The notes: generated by a model from the letters alone, not told the origin. A stretch of DNA of 21,570 bases from Baffinella frigidus (GCA_026770585.1 MU646515.1:282197-303766), one strand, 5' to 3'. Counted from the stretch's first letter, positions 1 through 7,118 are shown. Made by a program: numbers and translations.

Positions 1-28
1 GAGAGAGGAGAGAGAGAGAGGGGGGAGC
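1..28. repeat. Purine-rich GA simple repeat at window start
   Basis: An interrupted (GA)n tract running into a short G run. It probably continues upstream of the window. Confidence 0.8.
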
Positions 29-456
29 GGTGTCCTCACCTCGCGTGGTGTACAGCAACCGTGGCGGGCGGTGTGAAGCGATCATGTGACACAGGGGGGA
101 GGACGGACGAGTGCCACCGGCGTGGCAGGGGGGAGGATGGACGAGGAATGGGTTTGTAACGCAACTGTCACTCTTGAGTCACGGACACCGTGACTCTCGA
201 GTAACGGAGAGACCTTTCTCGGTGATGTGTCAGCACCTCCCTTACATGCAGCATGTCTCCCACGCAGGGTGTGTGCAGTGTCCGCCGGTAGTGTAAGCAA
301 TTGCGACACCGTTGTTGTAAAGCGATATTTCCTTGAGCAAGGTATGGAATTAATTCAAGTTAATAAGTGCTTACACTATGACCAATCAACTTGGCTTAAG
401 CCTTGGATCTTCAATCTTGCTGAGCGTTCCCGTGTCTCCCACGCGGGGGGGGGGGG

Positions 457-516
457 TGCGTGGATAAGGCCGAGTGCCGAATGGACCGAAGTGACGAGCG
501 TGTGATTATGCACCGT
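457..516 (+). pseudogene. EGF-like exon remnant
   Basis: This reads CVDKAECRMDRSDERV, then a TAG at 517. It aligns with the start of the intact module (CVDQDECLLDRNMC), but the middle cysteines are gone and a long G run sits where the 3' splice site would be. It lies in the same orientation as the intact copy about 310 bases downstream. I take it to be a decayed duplicate. Confidence 0.5.
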
Positions 517-617
517 TAGTGTAACGCAAACGTGCTGAGCGTTCCATGTATGATGTCTCCCACGCAGGTTTTTGTAAAGCAATCTTGCTGAGCGTTCCCT
601 GTATGTTTCGCTGGCAG

Positions 618-681
618 GGGGAACATGCCTCAACCAGGACGAGTGTCGAATGGACCGAAACATGTGTCCGCATAACGCGTG
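618..681 (+). pseudogene. Truncated calcium-binding EGF-like exon
   Basis: After CTGGCAG it reads GTCLNQDECRMDRNMC PHNAW. This corresponds to the first half of the EGF module, with the DQDEC-type calcium-binding start intact. The second half (N-x-x-G-S-F-x-C-x-C) is missing and the frame runs into GTGTAAAGC repeats that could act as a 5' splice site. The start phase (two bases before the first whole codon) equals that of 765-872. Alone it could not form the three disulphides of an EGF fold. Confidence 0.55.
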
Positions 682-764
682 GTGTAAAGCAATCGTGACA
701 GCGGTGTAAAGCGACTGCGGCAGCGTTTGTGTAAAGCGCGCTCGTGACAGCTGAGGCCGCGCAG

Positions 765-872
765 GGGGGATATGCGTCGACCAGGACGAGTGCTTACTGG
801 ATCGGAACATGTGTCCGCATAACGCGTATTGCATCAACACCATCGGATCCTTCGTCTGCGTCTGCCCCCCCG
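765..872 (+). CDS. Calcium-binding EGF-like domain exon
   Basis: The translation is GICVDQDECLLDRNMC followed by PHNAYCINTIGSFVCVCPPG. This matches the calcium-binding EGF pattern: D-x-D-E-C at the start, then C...A-x-C-x-N-x-x-G-S-F-x-C-x-C-x-x-G. Six cysteines of the module are visible after the D-x-D-E segment. EGF-like modules are extracellular protein-binding units stabilised by three disulphides, and this type binds calcium through the D/N/E residues. The exon is 108 bases, preceded by CCGCGCAG and ending at G|GTTCAA. Both boundaries are phase 1, the symmetric class known for shuffled EGF exons. Damaged copies lie on both sides. It implies a secreted or cell-surface protein. The call on the domain is firm, that on the splice sites good. 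Confidence 0.8.
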
Positions 873-952
873 GTTCAACCTCCCAACCTCCCAACCTCCC
901 AACCTCTTAACTAATCTCAGAGCAAAACTAAGAAATGAACAGAGGATGATGA

Positions 953-1016
953 ATATGTCCAAACCTGGCCTACTTCATCAACCCGAATGGATCCTTCAGC
1001 TGCGTTTGCCCCCCGG
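953..1016 (+). pseudogene. Half EGF-like exon with a lost cysteine
   Basis: This reads ICPNLAYFINPNGSFSCVCPPG, aligning with the second half of the 765-872 module. One conserved cysteine is replaced (AYC to AYF) and a TGA stands just upstream in frame. The G|GTTCC end is kept in the same phase. The flanks (CAACCTCCCAAC, CTAATCTCAGAG) also repeat those around 880-920 and 1140-1160, so a whole exon-intron unit was duplicated. Confidence 0.6.
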
Positions 1017-1100
1017 GTTCCAACCTCCCAACACATCTCATAGGATGCCTCATTCTCCCACATTATTTTTCTAGTTTCTCATTTCTTAGTTAATTTGAGG

Positions 1101-1134
1101 TCGGAGCCGTTGCTCGTGTCTGCCCCCCAGGCCC
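1101..1134 (+). pseudogene. Short EGF-like exon fragment
   Basis: GAVARVCPPG aligns with GSFVCVCPPG of the intact exon; a conserved cysteine has become arginine. It is followed by the same CCAACCTCCTAACTAATCTCAGAG intron start seen after the other copies, so it is the fourth unit of the array. Confidence 0.45.
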
Positions 1135-1204
1135 TGTTCCAACCTCCTAACTAATCTCAGAGAGGATAACTAATTTAGCCCCCTACTTCATTTGAACCAA
1201 ATCA

Positions 1205-1275
1205 AATTAGGGATCCGAAGCGCTCCTTACTTAAAAGAGGGATCTGAAGCGCTCCTTACGCTAGGGATCTGAAGA
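1205..1275 (+). repeat. Short tandem repeat, ~22-34 bases per unit
   Basis: AGGGATCTGAAGCGCTCCTTAC is present twice (one copy reading GATCCGAAG), and a third shortened copy ends in GATCTGAAGATC. No coding frame is apparent. From 1276 to 1470 I see only AT-richer DNA with AAATC motifs and short CCCGAAA repeats ending in CTAACCAG, a possible 3' splice site at 1410 with no convincing exon behind it. Confidence 0.6.
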
Positions 1276-1469
1276 TCACGTTTTTGCGCTTTTGAGTAGA
1301 TACACCAACGCTAGATCGGACGAAATTAAATCGCATCAAATCAAATCCACACTAGATGGGAAGTGCTGAGCCACCCTCCGTGAACCCGAAACCCGAAACC
1401 CCTAACCAGGCATGTACGGGAACCCGCCTCTCACCCTCTGCTCCAAAACTTCCTGGGTTGTCCGCACGG

Positions 1470-1905
1470 TGCTGCGCATCGTAGGCACGTTCCTCCCCCC
1501 AAACTCTACATCCTGCGCTCTTTCTCCCGAAATCCTCCTCATTGAAGGCCCGTTCTCACCCCCCCACTCCTACATATTACGCCTTTTCGCCCGCGTTCCG
1601 CATCGTAGGTACTTCATCATTGGAGGCCCGTTCCTCTTTACCTCTACATCCTACGCCCCACACCCAAACGGGCCTGCAATGAGGGGTTTGGACGTGTACC
1701 CTCTCACCCCTACATGATACCCCCTATACCTTCCGCATCGTAGGCCCGTTCCTCCCCCAAAACTCTACATCCTACGCCCCGCACTTCACCCATCTCACTC
1801 GAACCCTTGCTCATCGTAGCCCCCCCCCCCCCTTTCTTCCCCTACATGCTACGCCCCACACCCCACCCCTCTCACCCACACCCCTCATCATCATAGGCCC
1901 GTTTC
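1470..1905 (+). repeat. Tandem array of ~90-130-base units
   Basis: Five or six degenerate copies of CATCGTAGGCCCGTTCCTCC, then ACTCTACATCCTACGCCCC. They start near 1478, 1538, 1609, 1735, 1815 and 1888. Each carries CGTAG before GCCCGTTCCT, so each could serve as a 3' splice site. No copy keeps a reading frame I would call coding. Confidence 0.65.
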
Positions 1906-1981
1906 TACAAAGTGGATTGTTGCAACTGACCAGTTGAACAAAGTGAATTGTTGAATCGCGCTTTGGCTGAACACTCTCCCG

Positions 1982-2111
1982 CTAAAACAACTACGAGGCA
2001 TGCCAGCCCCGGATATCCGGTGTAACGTGACCAACAGTTGCTGTATTTTGACGTGTTTCCTGAGCAACAATCCCATAATCGACGTTGGAATGTTCCTCGT
2101 AGTGTTTTGAG
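1982..2111. mobile_element. MITE-like element, family B, copy 1
   Basis: Imperfect terminal inverted repeats: CTAAAACAACTACGAGG on the left and the complement of CTCAAAACACTACGAGG on the right, 14 of 17 matching. The interior (CCGGATATCCGGTGTAACGTGACC onward) recurs at 15690-15780, so this is a dispersed family. At about 130 bases, with no coding capacity, it fits a non-autonomous DNA transposon. No clear target-site duplication is visible. Confidence 0.5.
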
Positions 2112-2159
2112 TGGCTTCCCGCCTTGGCCTCGACTCCTGCAGCAACCTGATCAGCCTTT

Positions 2160-2201
2160 ATCTCCCTCCCTCTCTCTCTCTCTCTCACGCGCACGCGCGC
2201 G

Positions 2202-2232
<31 letters not shown>

Positions 2233-2234
2233 TG
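2160..2234. repeat. CT microsatellite with a CG-rich centre
   Basis: (CT)n on both sides of ACGCGCACGCGCGCG, an alternating purine-pyrimidine core. Nothing coding is seen here or from 2235 to 2340. Confidence 0.9.
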
Positions 2235-2356
2235 GGTAGTGTTGGAAGGCGAGTTCGCATCTGGGATATTTTGTTAAACGAACGCGTTCCCATTAACGAG
2301 AAATAACGCAACGGAAAATCCCAATAGTCAATCGTAACGGCGAATCTTGATTGCAG

Positions 2357-2469
2357 GTTTCCCAGCAGCATTCGAGGCTGATTTTGACTCCTGCATCAAG
2401 CTGATCTACACTTCCTTCCTCCTTTACGGGAACGCGACAGTCACTCCCGAAAGCCTTGATCTTTCTGAG
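2357..2469 (+). CDS. Exon, unrecognised protein (first of a triplicate)
   Basis: After TTGATTGCAG the frame reads FPAAFEADFDSCIKLIYTSF, then LLYGNATVTPESLDLSE, up to GAG|GTACCG. It is 113 bases: two bases, then 37 codons, ending in phase 0. NAT is a potential N-glycosylation sequon, compatible with an extracellular segment but not proof. Two further copies follow at 2610 and 2861 with their introns. The end phase matches the start of the 3518 exon. I do not recognise the family. Confidence 0.65.
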
Positions 2470-2609
2470 GTACCGATTTAGTCCCTCCGAGGTTTGAACT
2501 TAAACACTCGTTTCCATGGGGAATTGGAGCTATTGCTTCAGAAATTAGGGCAACGGCTCCAATTCCATACGGTTATGGAGTATGCCAATGGACTTTGACA
2601 GTTCAAAGA

Positions 2610-2688
2610 TGTGTCAAGCTGATCTATATGTCCTTCCTTATGTACGAAAAATGCGACTGTCACTCCCAAAAGCCTCGACCTCACTGAG
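2610..2688 (+). pseudogene. Second exon copy with frameshift
   Basis: Starts CVKLIYMSFLMY like its neighbours, then has one extra A (TACGAAAAATGCG against TACGGAAATGCG), which shifts the frame and loses the GNATV segment. The 5' splice site GAG|GTAGGT is kept. If spliced in, it would disrupt the protein. Confidence 0.7.
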
Positions 2689-2860
2689 GTAGGTTTTGAG
2701 GTTTGGGGTTTAGGGTTTAGGGTACCGATTTACTTCCTCTGAGTATTATTCAAATGATCGCTCCTATAGGGAATTGGAGCTTTTCCTTCAGAAAGTCGGG
2801 AAACGGGGTTCCAATTACCCTAATTGCCTATCCAATTCCGTACGGCTGGGGAGTATGTAG

Positions 2861-2953
2861 ATGGACTTTGCCAGATGTGTCAAGCTGATCTACACGTCCT
2901 TCCTCCTCTACGGAAATGCGACTGTCAACCCCGAAAGCCTCGACCTCGCTGAG
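2861..2953 (+). CDS. Third copy of the exon, intact
   Basis: Reads MDFARCVKLIYTSFLLY then GNATVNPESLDLAE to GAG|GTACTA, 31 codons, ending in phase 0 like the first copy. The 3' splice site would be TATGTAG. It lacks the first codons of copy one (FPAAFEAD) and differs at T/N and S/A. It could be an alternative to copy one. From 2954 to 3090 an open frame (LIHLVDYGPFIKSQLTL...) has no good splice sites and remains undecided. Confidence 0.6.
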
Positions 2954-3090
2954 GTACTATAATAAACTTATCCACTTGGTGGACTACGGACCTTTCATCA
3001 AAAGTCAACTTACCCTGTGGGCAGTTAACTTTGAAAATTCTAACGCAACGTTGGCCACGTTACCGCTCAATCTAGGTGTCCCGAAACCCT

Positions 3091-3197
3091 GGAAGCCCAC
3101 CGTGTGGATGTACTTAAGCCCACCGTGTGGATGTATCCTTAAGCCCACCGTGTGGTGGATGTAAGCCCACCGTGTGGATGTACGTGGATGTACTTAC
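3091..3197 (+). repeat. Minisatellite, ~22-base unit
   Basis: Four to five copies of AAGCCCACCGTGTGGATGTA, with unit-length variation near the end (TGTGGTGGATG, GTACGTGGATG). It lies between candidate exons, so probably in an intron. Confidence 0.85.
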
Positions 3198-3362
3198 TTA
3201 TATAGGACGCAAACTAACTCAAAACCAACTCAATGTTCTGCTCGCCGTAGGGGCGACTGCCCTCCAATGCTTGCCCCGGTTTGTACCAGGGCTCGCCGCT
3301 TTCTGACGACCCTAGGCACACACTTCGATTTTCCTGCCCGGGATCGGGTCTGAGGGGTGGAG

Positions 3363-3463
3363 GTTTGCAATTCTCTGTTTCGCACCTCGTTTGAATTCCC
3401 CGCACACCTTGATTGCGCGGAGGTCCGCCTGAACCTCGATCCTCGATTTCGTTGCATTTTAAG
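3363..3463 (+). CDS. Possible exon, unrecognised
   Basis: VCNSLFRTSFEFPAHLDC, then AEVRLNLDPRFRC, lies between GTGGAG and AAG|GTCATT. It is protein-like and shows an AG|G start, but there is no pyrimidine tract and its end phase (2) does not match the next exon (0). It may be chance. Confidence 0.3.
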
Positions 3464-3517
3464 GTCATTGATTTGCTCGTCTAAAACACAAAACAAAACA
3501 AAACAAACACGTTGCAG

Positions 3518-3574
3518 ACGGCGAAATACGATCTTCTCGGAGTGGTTCCGATCGCTACCGCGCCAATGCACAAG
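3518..3574 (+). CDS. Exon, unrecognised protein (copy 1 of 3)
   Basis: After CACGTTGCAG the frame is TAKYDLLGVVPIATAPMHK, 19 codons, phase 0 at both ends, with 5' splice site AAG|GTCCCT. Both phases match its neighbours (2953 and 4176). A broken copy lies at 3655 and an intact, diverged copy at 3799. Function unknown. Confidence 0.6.
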
Positions 3575-3654
3575 GTCCCTCCTGCCCCCCCCTCCTCCCT
3601 CCTCTGAGATTAGCAAGGATAATCACCTCTAAGATAGTGTTCACAAGCATCCAA

Positions 3655-3705
3655 ACGCTTATTTCTTTTCGGAGTGCTCCCGGTCCCTGTAGCGTGAATG
3701 TACAA
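3655..3705 (+). pseudogene. Second copy of the exon with in-frame stop
   Basis: LFGVLPVPVA, then TGA in the place of the proline codon of APMHK, then MYK and the kept AAG|GTTCTT. Clearly homologous to 3518-3574 but not usable in frame. Confidence 0.6.
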
Positions 3706-3798
3706 GGTTCTTCATCAGCCGTGCATTCGAAGGGTTCAATGTATGTAGTGCTTCCTTGCATTCTCTCCTCCCGCTCATGCACGTCACCTATTGACTGT

Positions 3799-3858
3799 AC
3801 CAAGAAGTATTTGGATCTTCGCGGAGTTGTTCCGATCGCTATCGCGCCAATGCATAGG
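3799..3858 (+). CDS. Third copy of the exon, intact variant
   Basis: Reads TKKYLDLRGVVPIAIAPMHR, 20 codons, one codon longer than 3518-3574 and phase 0 at both ends, ending AGG|GTCTCT. The upstream 3' splice site is unclear (GACTGT precedes it). It is a candidate alternative exon. The region 3860-4050 repeats pieces of the intron (CCGTGCATTC, GTTGACTGTACC) and shows no exon. Confidence 0.45.
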
Positions 3859-4053
3859 GTCTCTCATCATCGTCACCCCCCCGTGCATTCTCTCCACCCT
3901 TGCATTCATACAGCACTCCTTTCCACGGCGCCTGTTGACTGTACCGCCAATGAACACTCCTGACTTCCATGCATACCAAGGCACGACGTCCCTCATAATT
4001 GTTCACTGTCTGACAATCCCGCATAAATTATTTTTTTCCCTGCCGTATATCAG

Positions 4054-4137
4054 GCGGCACTGTTTGCGTTCTTCATTTCGAAAGCTTTCTTGGCTTGCGT
4101 TGCCTTGCAGTCACTCTGCCCTTACATTCACGTCTCT
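4054..4137 (+). CDS. Exon copy 1 of a four-to-five-copy set, read-through form
   Basis: After ATATCAG the frame reads AALFAFFISKAFLACVALQS, continuing to a TGA at 4138. The first ten residues equal those of the 4176 exon (VALFAFFISK); the remainder is unrelated and no 5' splice site is obvious. It probably represents a partial duplicate. Confidence 0.35.
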
Positions 4138-4175
4138 TGACTGAACTGGAACCGGGGGGTTATGCATCGGAGTAG

Positions 4176-4248
4176 GTGGCACTGTTCGCGTTCTTCATTT
4201 CGAAAGAGGCCGCGCTGGCTGCCGAGGCCACCCTCCTTGCCAATCAAG
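4176..4248 (+). CDS. Exon, alanine-rich helix (copy 2)
   Basis: After GGAGTAG: VALFAFFISKEAALAAEATL, then LANQ, ending G|GTGCCT. 73 bases, start phase 0, end phase 1, which fits exon 3518 upstream and 5362 downstream. The hydrophobic start followed by EAALAAEATLLANQ suggests a helix; this is an inference from composition. Copies 3 and 4 share the ALAAEATLLANQ core. Confidence 0.6.
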
Positions 4249-4261
4249 GTGCCTAACCCAA

Positions 4262-4323
4262 GAGAAATTATACGTGATATACGTATATCACGATGAACGA
4301 TATACGTGATATACGTATATCAG
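4262..4323. repeat. Palindromic intron between exon copies
   Basis: TATACGTGATATACGTATATCA occurs twice with nine bases between. TGATATACGTATATCA is a perfect 16-base palindrome. The second copy ends exactly in the CAG that is the 3' splice site of the next exon, so the splice site is part of the palindrome. Confidence 0.85.
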
Positions 4324-4387
4324 GTGAAACTGTTCCAGACGAAAGAGAACGCGTTGGCTGCTGAAGCAACCCTCCTTGCCAATCAAG
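4324..4387 (+). CDS. Exon copy 3, intact
   Basis: VKLFQTKENALAAEATLLAN, then Q, ending G|GTCCGG. 64 bases with the same phases (0 and 1) as copy 2, so the two are interchangeable in frame. The N-terminal third differs (VKLFQTKEN against VALFAFFISKEA), so alternative use would replace a hydrophobic stretch by a polar one. Confidence 0.6.
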
Positions 4388-4417
4388 GTCCGGACCGTCG
4401 CTTACCCCAACCAAAAT

Positions 4418-4471
4418 TATAAGTTGCCAACTTATGATTTTATTGGCAACTTATGATTTTAGATTATGTAG
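4418..4471. repeat. Second palindromic intron
   Basis: ATAAGTTGCCAACTTAT is a near-perfect palindrome and CAACTTATGATTTTA is repeated directly; the stretch leads to the ATTATGTAG 3' splice site. It is built like the intron at 4262-4323 but has unrelated sequence. Confidence 0.75.
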
Positions 4472-4529
4472 GTCACCCTGACGAAAGCGGAGGCGTTGGC
4501 TGCAGAAGAAACCCTCTGTAACCATTCAG
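4472..4529 (+). CDS. Exon copy 4, diverged
   Basis: VTLTKAEALAAEETLCNHS, ending G|GTGCCT, with phases 0 and 1 as in copies 2 and 3. More diverged, and lacking the LLANQ end. A fifth trace (GTGGACGCGTTGGCCGCAGA, 4591-4610) has a TAA shortly after and is dead. From 4620 to 4980 I see one weak candidate only (DPFYGTACRWHMMGE after CTTCAG near 4760) and otherwise nothing. Confidence 0.45.
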
Positions 4530-4984
4530 GTGCCTCCAACCTGCTTGTTGTGTGGATGCAACTCGTAGAGCCAACGGTGGCCACCTTGATGTGGACGCGT
4601 TGGCCGCAGAGACACCCTAAACGTTCCTCCCGTTGCCTACCCGACCGCAACTCATGAGTCGCCAAAATCATCAGTTCACAAAATCATGCGGAGGCCACCC
4701 AGTGCGTCCCGTCGGCTTTACGATCCGAAAGCAAAAATGCTTTCTCTTCAGATCCCTTCTACGGAACGGCGTGTCGTTGGCATATGATGGGAGAAATTAA
4801 AACCTAGAGGACCTAAACGAACTTCATATTGCATCTGCGGTGTATTCATATTTCATCTGTTCGATAAAGTGGGTTGTTTTAGTATACTACAGCTAGATGT
4901 AATATGAAGTATGAATGGTGACTCCTTGCCGTCCTCGGGATTCTCGTCCATAATTTCATGCTCCGCACACTGATCATCCAACAT

Positions 4985-5435
4985 CGTCCCCTGAAAAGAC
5001 GCGTTTTCAAAGTATCTCGTCCCTGAATAGTTGCTTTTTTGACGAGCACGTCCCTGAACAGTTGCGTTTCTGGCGGCGCTGATTGGAACGTGTCCGCCCG
5101 TCTTTGCCGAGAGTGTGTCCGACACACGGAATGTGTTTACTAGCGTTGAATTGCCCCGACAACACGCGTTTTCAAAGTATCACATCCCTGAACAGTCGTG
5201 TGCTTAACTATCACGTCCCTGAACAGTTGCGTTCTTGGCGGCGCTGACGGACCCGTGTTCGTTGGTCTTTGTCGCGTGTGTGTCCGACACGCATCGTAGG
5301 TTTAATAACATTTTTAAGGCCCAAAAAACACGCGTTTTAAAAGTGTCACATCCCTGAACAGCTGCGTTCTTGGCGGCGCTGACGGGAAACTGTTCGTCGG
5401 TCTTGCCCGGATCATTTATCACCAACGATCCGGTT
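4985..5435 (+). repeat. Tandem triplicate of an exon-bearing unit
   Basis: Three units of about 150-185 bases share ACGCGTTTTMAAAGT, TCCCTGAACAG, TGCGTTYTTGGCGGCGCTGA and GTGTCCGACACGC. The TGAACAG is the putative 3' splice site and the following bases are the exon. The first two units (from 5062 and 5230) read AFLAALIGTCPPVFAES and AFLAALTDPCSLVFVAC. The last (5362) is described separately. Confidence 0.75.
5362..5432 (+). CDS. Exon, unrecognised protein (last of a triplicate)
   Basis: AFLAALTGNCSSVLPGSFIT, then NDP, between CTGAACAG and CCG|GTTCGG. 71 bases: two bases, 23 codons, end phase 0. The two leading bases complete the codon left open by the 4248/4387/4529 exons, giving ...LANQ-A-AFLAAL. 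NCS is a potential N-glycosylation sequon. Confidence 0.55.
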
Positions 5436-5439
5436 CGGA

Positions 5440-5875
5440 CCTAAACCCTAAACCCCAACACTCAAACTCGACATTTCCCCTGGGCACCACACCCCACACC
5501 CCTCACCTTGACCCCTGACCCTCCATCCTCTTCCCCAACCGAAGATCCGGTTCGGAATGCCTCTCCCCTTGATGGCAACCTAAACCCTAAGTCTCAAACC
5601 CTAAAGCGTGAACCCCAAACCCCACACCCTAAGCCCTGAAACCTAAATCCCGAATGATCCGGATCCGGTTCGGAACGCCTCTCCCCTTGATGACACTAAA
5701 CCCTAAACCTCAAAACCATAAAACCATAGAACCTAAACCCTAAACCCTAAACCCCAAACCCTAGAGCGTGAACTATAAACCCCAAACCGTAGAGCGTGTA
5801 TCTCCCCTGCAGGGGCACCACACCCCATACCCCTCACCTTAAACCCTGAATGCTCCACCCCATTCCGTAAGCCGA
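5440..5875 (+). repeat. Degenerate CCCTAAA telomere-like intron
   Basis: Numerous CCTAAACCCTAAA, CCCCAAACCC and CCCTGAACC units, interrupted by a spaced repeat GATCCGGTTCGGAAYGCC, TCTCCCCTTGATG (5544, 5661, partly 5428). The C-rich strand is the + (sense) strand. Confidence 0.9.
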
Positions 5876-5901
5876 AACCCCTAGTTGACAGGCGTGTATA
5901 G

Positions 5902-5963
5902 GAGGTGGAGATAGAATCCATCCGGAAAAAGTTCGAAAGAGAGGCCAACACGGGATACAGCAT
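5902..5963 (+). CDS. Exon, charged segment, unrecognised
   Basis: EVEIESIRKKFEREANTGYS between GTGTATAG and AT|GTAGTA, 62 bases, start phase 0 (matching 5432), end phase 2. The composition is charged and probably helical. On the opposite strand an overlapping open frame (5881-6153) exists, but the + strand phases favour this reading. Confidence 0.5.
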
Positions 5964-6037
5964 GTAGTACAATGTGGAAGGCATGCGCAGCGCTGACGCT
6001 GGTTGTTTGGCAATAAATTGCCATTTTTTCTCGACAG

Positions 6038-6122
6038 GCGTGGGAATCTCCGATGGATGGATGTGTACTGGATTGATCGGTTGGGTATGGATTTTGTTCT
6101 TCGGAGATCGCTGATCGGCTGT
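6038..6122 (+). CDS. Exon, unrecognised
   Basis: After CTCGACAG, one base completes the ATG opened by 5963. The frame then reads RGNLRWMDVYWIDRLGMDFV, then LRRSLIGC, before GTTCCA. 85 bases, end phase 0, matching 6227. Other in-phase 5' sites exist (GAT|GTGTAC), so the end is uncertain. The TCGACAGGCGTG acceptor resembles TTGACAGGCGTG at 5884. Confidence 0.45.
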
Positions 6123-6226
6123 GTTCCAGAAAACATCTCTCACTAGTCAACAAGCTTCGGACTCTCTCTGATGCATGTGTGCTGGATTGCCAAACGCTAG
6201 ACCCTCAGCCCCAAACCCCAAACCAG

Positions 6227-6328
6227 GTGTACGCCGTCAACTCCGAGACGACGGAGGACCCATTGCTCTTCCCGGCGACGGGCCTGCGCGTCGACGCTGT
6301 GTCTCATGACCGCCTCTGCATGTCTCAG
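6227..6328 (+). CDS. Exon, unrecognised protein
   Basis: The acceptor is CCCCAAACCAG, the end of a telomere-like tract, and the donor CAG|GTACAC. 34 codons, phase 0 at both ends: VYAVNSETTEDPLLFPATGL, then RVDAVSHDRLCMSQ. Two damaged copies of its second half form the inverted repeat just downstream. The next exon continues in phase. Function unknown. Confidence 0.7.
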
Positions 6329-6356
6329 GTACACTCCCCAAACCCTACTCCGTAAA

Positions 6357-6425
6357 TCCTACACCCTACACCCTACACCCTACACCCTACACCCTACACC
6401 TTACACCCTACACCTGACACCCGAC
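6357..6425 (+). repeat. (CCCTACA)n array
   Basis: Near-perfect heptamer repeats of ACACCCT, a variant of the telomere-like CCCTAAA unit, running directly into the left arm of the inverted repeat at 6417. Confidence 0.95.
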
Positions 6426-6645
6426 ACCCAACACCGCTGAACGACGGGCCTGCGCGTCGACCCTGTCTCGCATGAGAGACTTCTGCATGTCCCAGGCATC
6501 CACCAAAACCACTGCAGATGCCAACGCTCCACGGATGCCTGAATAATTGAGTTTCGGTGGATGCCTGGGACATGCAGAGGTCTCTCATGCGAGACAGAGT
6601 CGACGCGCACGCCCGTCGTTCAGCGGTGTTGGGTGGCCAGAGGAG
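6417..6645. repeat. Inverted repeat made of exon fragments
   Basis: Left arm about 6417-6508, right arm about 6552-6645, in opposite orientation, with about 45 bases between. Each arm carries the 3' part of exon 6227-6328 (ACGGGCCTGCGCGTCGAC, then CATGAGAGAC, TGCATGTCCCAG). Both differ from the functional exon in the same way (CATGAGAGAC for CATGACCGC, with one extra base that shifts the frame). The arms are therefore copies of one another made after that mutation. A transcript would fold into a long hairpin with sequence matching the gene's own exon. Confidence 0.85.
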
Positions 6646-6693
6646 TAAGTGTCTCCGGCACTGCAGATGCAAACGCTCCACGGATGCCTGAAT

Positions 6694-6742
6694 AATTGAG
6701 GCATTGACGGGAGAGCTTACTCCTCTCGTCAATGCCTCAATT
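6694..6742. repeat. Perfect 16-bp hairpin
   Basis: AATTGAGGCATTGACG (6694-6709) pairs perfectly with CGTCAATGCCTCAATT (6727-6742). GGAG/CTCC can add an inner stem. The left half follows a direct repeat of CACTGCAGATG and GCTCCACGGATGCCTG also found at 6510-6545. AGAGGAGTAAG (about 6640) pairs with CTTACTCCTCT in the loop, so alternative folds are possible. Confidence 0.85.
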
Positions 6743-6852
6743 GTTCTCTGAGACAACCAACGCCACTCCAAGGCACCCCCCCCGTGTCGCAAACTCCCCT
6801 TCCCGCGCTGGAAGGCACCCCCCCGTGGTGTGATTCCAATTCCCCTTCGCAG

Positions 6853-6900
6853 GGCTGCTGGGTGATCGATTTCACGTTTACGCTCGGCACCAACGACACG
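6853..6900 (+). CDS. Exon, unrecognised
   Basis: GCWVIDFTFTLGTNDT between TTCGCAG and ACG|GTCTGA, 16 codons, phase 0 at both ends, in phase with 6328 and 7068. NDT is a potential N-glycosylation sequon. The flank upstream has duplicated CAAACTCCCCTTC and GCACCCCCC segments. Confidence 0.6.
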
Positions 6901-7067
6901 GTCTGAAAACACGCCTTTCCTTCTTTCCGATTGTTCCCAGGAAATTTCGGAACATGATGCGATGCATTTCTTCTCTTCTCTTTCCTCCAGATTTCTCCCA
7001 TCAAAGAAATGAGTGATCCGCAATTCCATAAACCTCGCTGAATGTCGGCTGGTGGGTTGCTCCTCAG

Positions 7068-7118
7068 ATGAACGCTCTGTATATTCCGAGGATCTTCAAC
7101 AACAACACTCTGACTTCG
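7068..7118 (+). CDS. Exon, unrecognised, with sequon
   Basis: MNALYIPRIFNNNTLTS between GCTCCTCAG and TCG|GTACAC, 17 codons, phase 0 at both ends. The leading ATG is most likely an internal methionine. NNT is a potential N-glycosylation sequon. Joined to 6900 it reads ...GTNDT-MNALYIPRIF. Confidence 0.65.

Larger units (their letters stand above)
60..760 (+). repeat. Diverged tandem copies around EGF exon remnants
   Basis: The stretch is built from degenerate repeats of one exon-intron unit. Recurring pieces are CTCCCACGCAG (near 250, 435 and 555), TGCTGAGCGTTCC (420, 533, 588), GGACGAGTG (107, 638, 783) and GTGTAAAGC (three close copies at 682-740). The repeated TCCCACGCAG ends like a 3' splice site and GTGTAAAG resembles a 5' splice site, so the unit appears to carry both. 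Each piece has a different amount of decay. Only the last unit (765-872) keeps a complete module. Confidence 0.65.
2357..2953 (+). repeat. Tandem triplication of an exon-intron unit
   Basis: Three units of roughly 250-260 bases, each an exon ending ...AGCCTCGACCTC(A/G)CTGAG|GTA. It is followed by intron sequence sharing TACCGATTTA, GGGAATTGGAGCT, CTTCAGAAA and CCAATTCC(A/G)TACGG. Exons and introns were copied together, so this is tandem DNA duplication and not retroposition. The middle unit is broken. Confidence 0.8.

Noticed and set aside
376-894. 172-codon - strand frame
   Set aside because: It is antisense to the EGF exon array; its internal repeats (ALCGHMFRS) are mirrors of the repeated EGF exons.
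3091-3197. CRISPR array
   Set aside because: Units are contiguous with no unique spacers of constant length, and the context is eukaryotic.
5881-6153. 90-codon open frame on the - strand
   Set aside because: The overlapping + strand blocks 5902-5963 and 6038-6122 have splice sites and fit the phase chain; no - strand splice context or partner exons were seen.
6394-7029. 211-codon - strand frame
   Set aside because: It crosses the inverted exon repeat and the 6853 exon; it is best explained by low stop frequency in GC-rich repeats.
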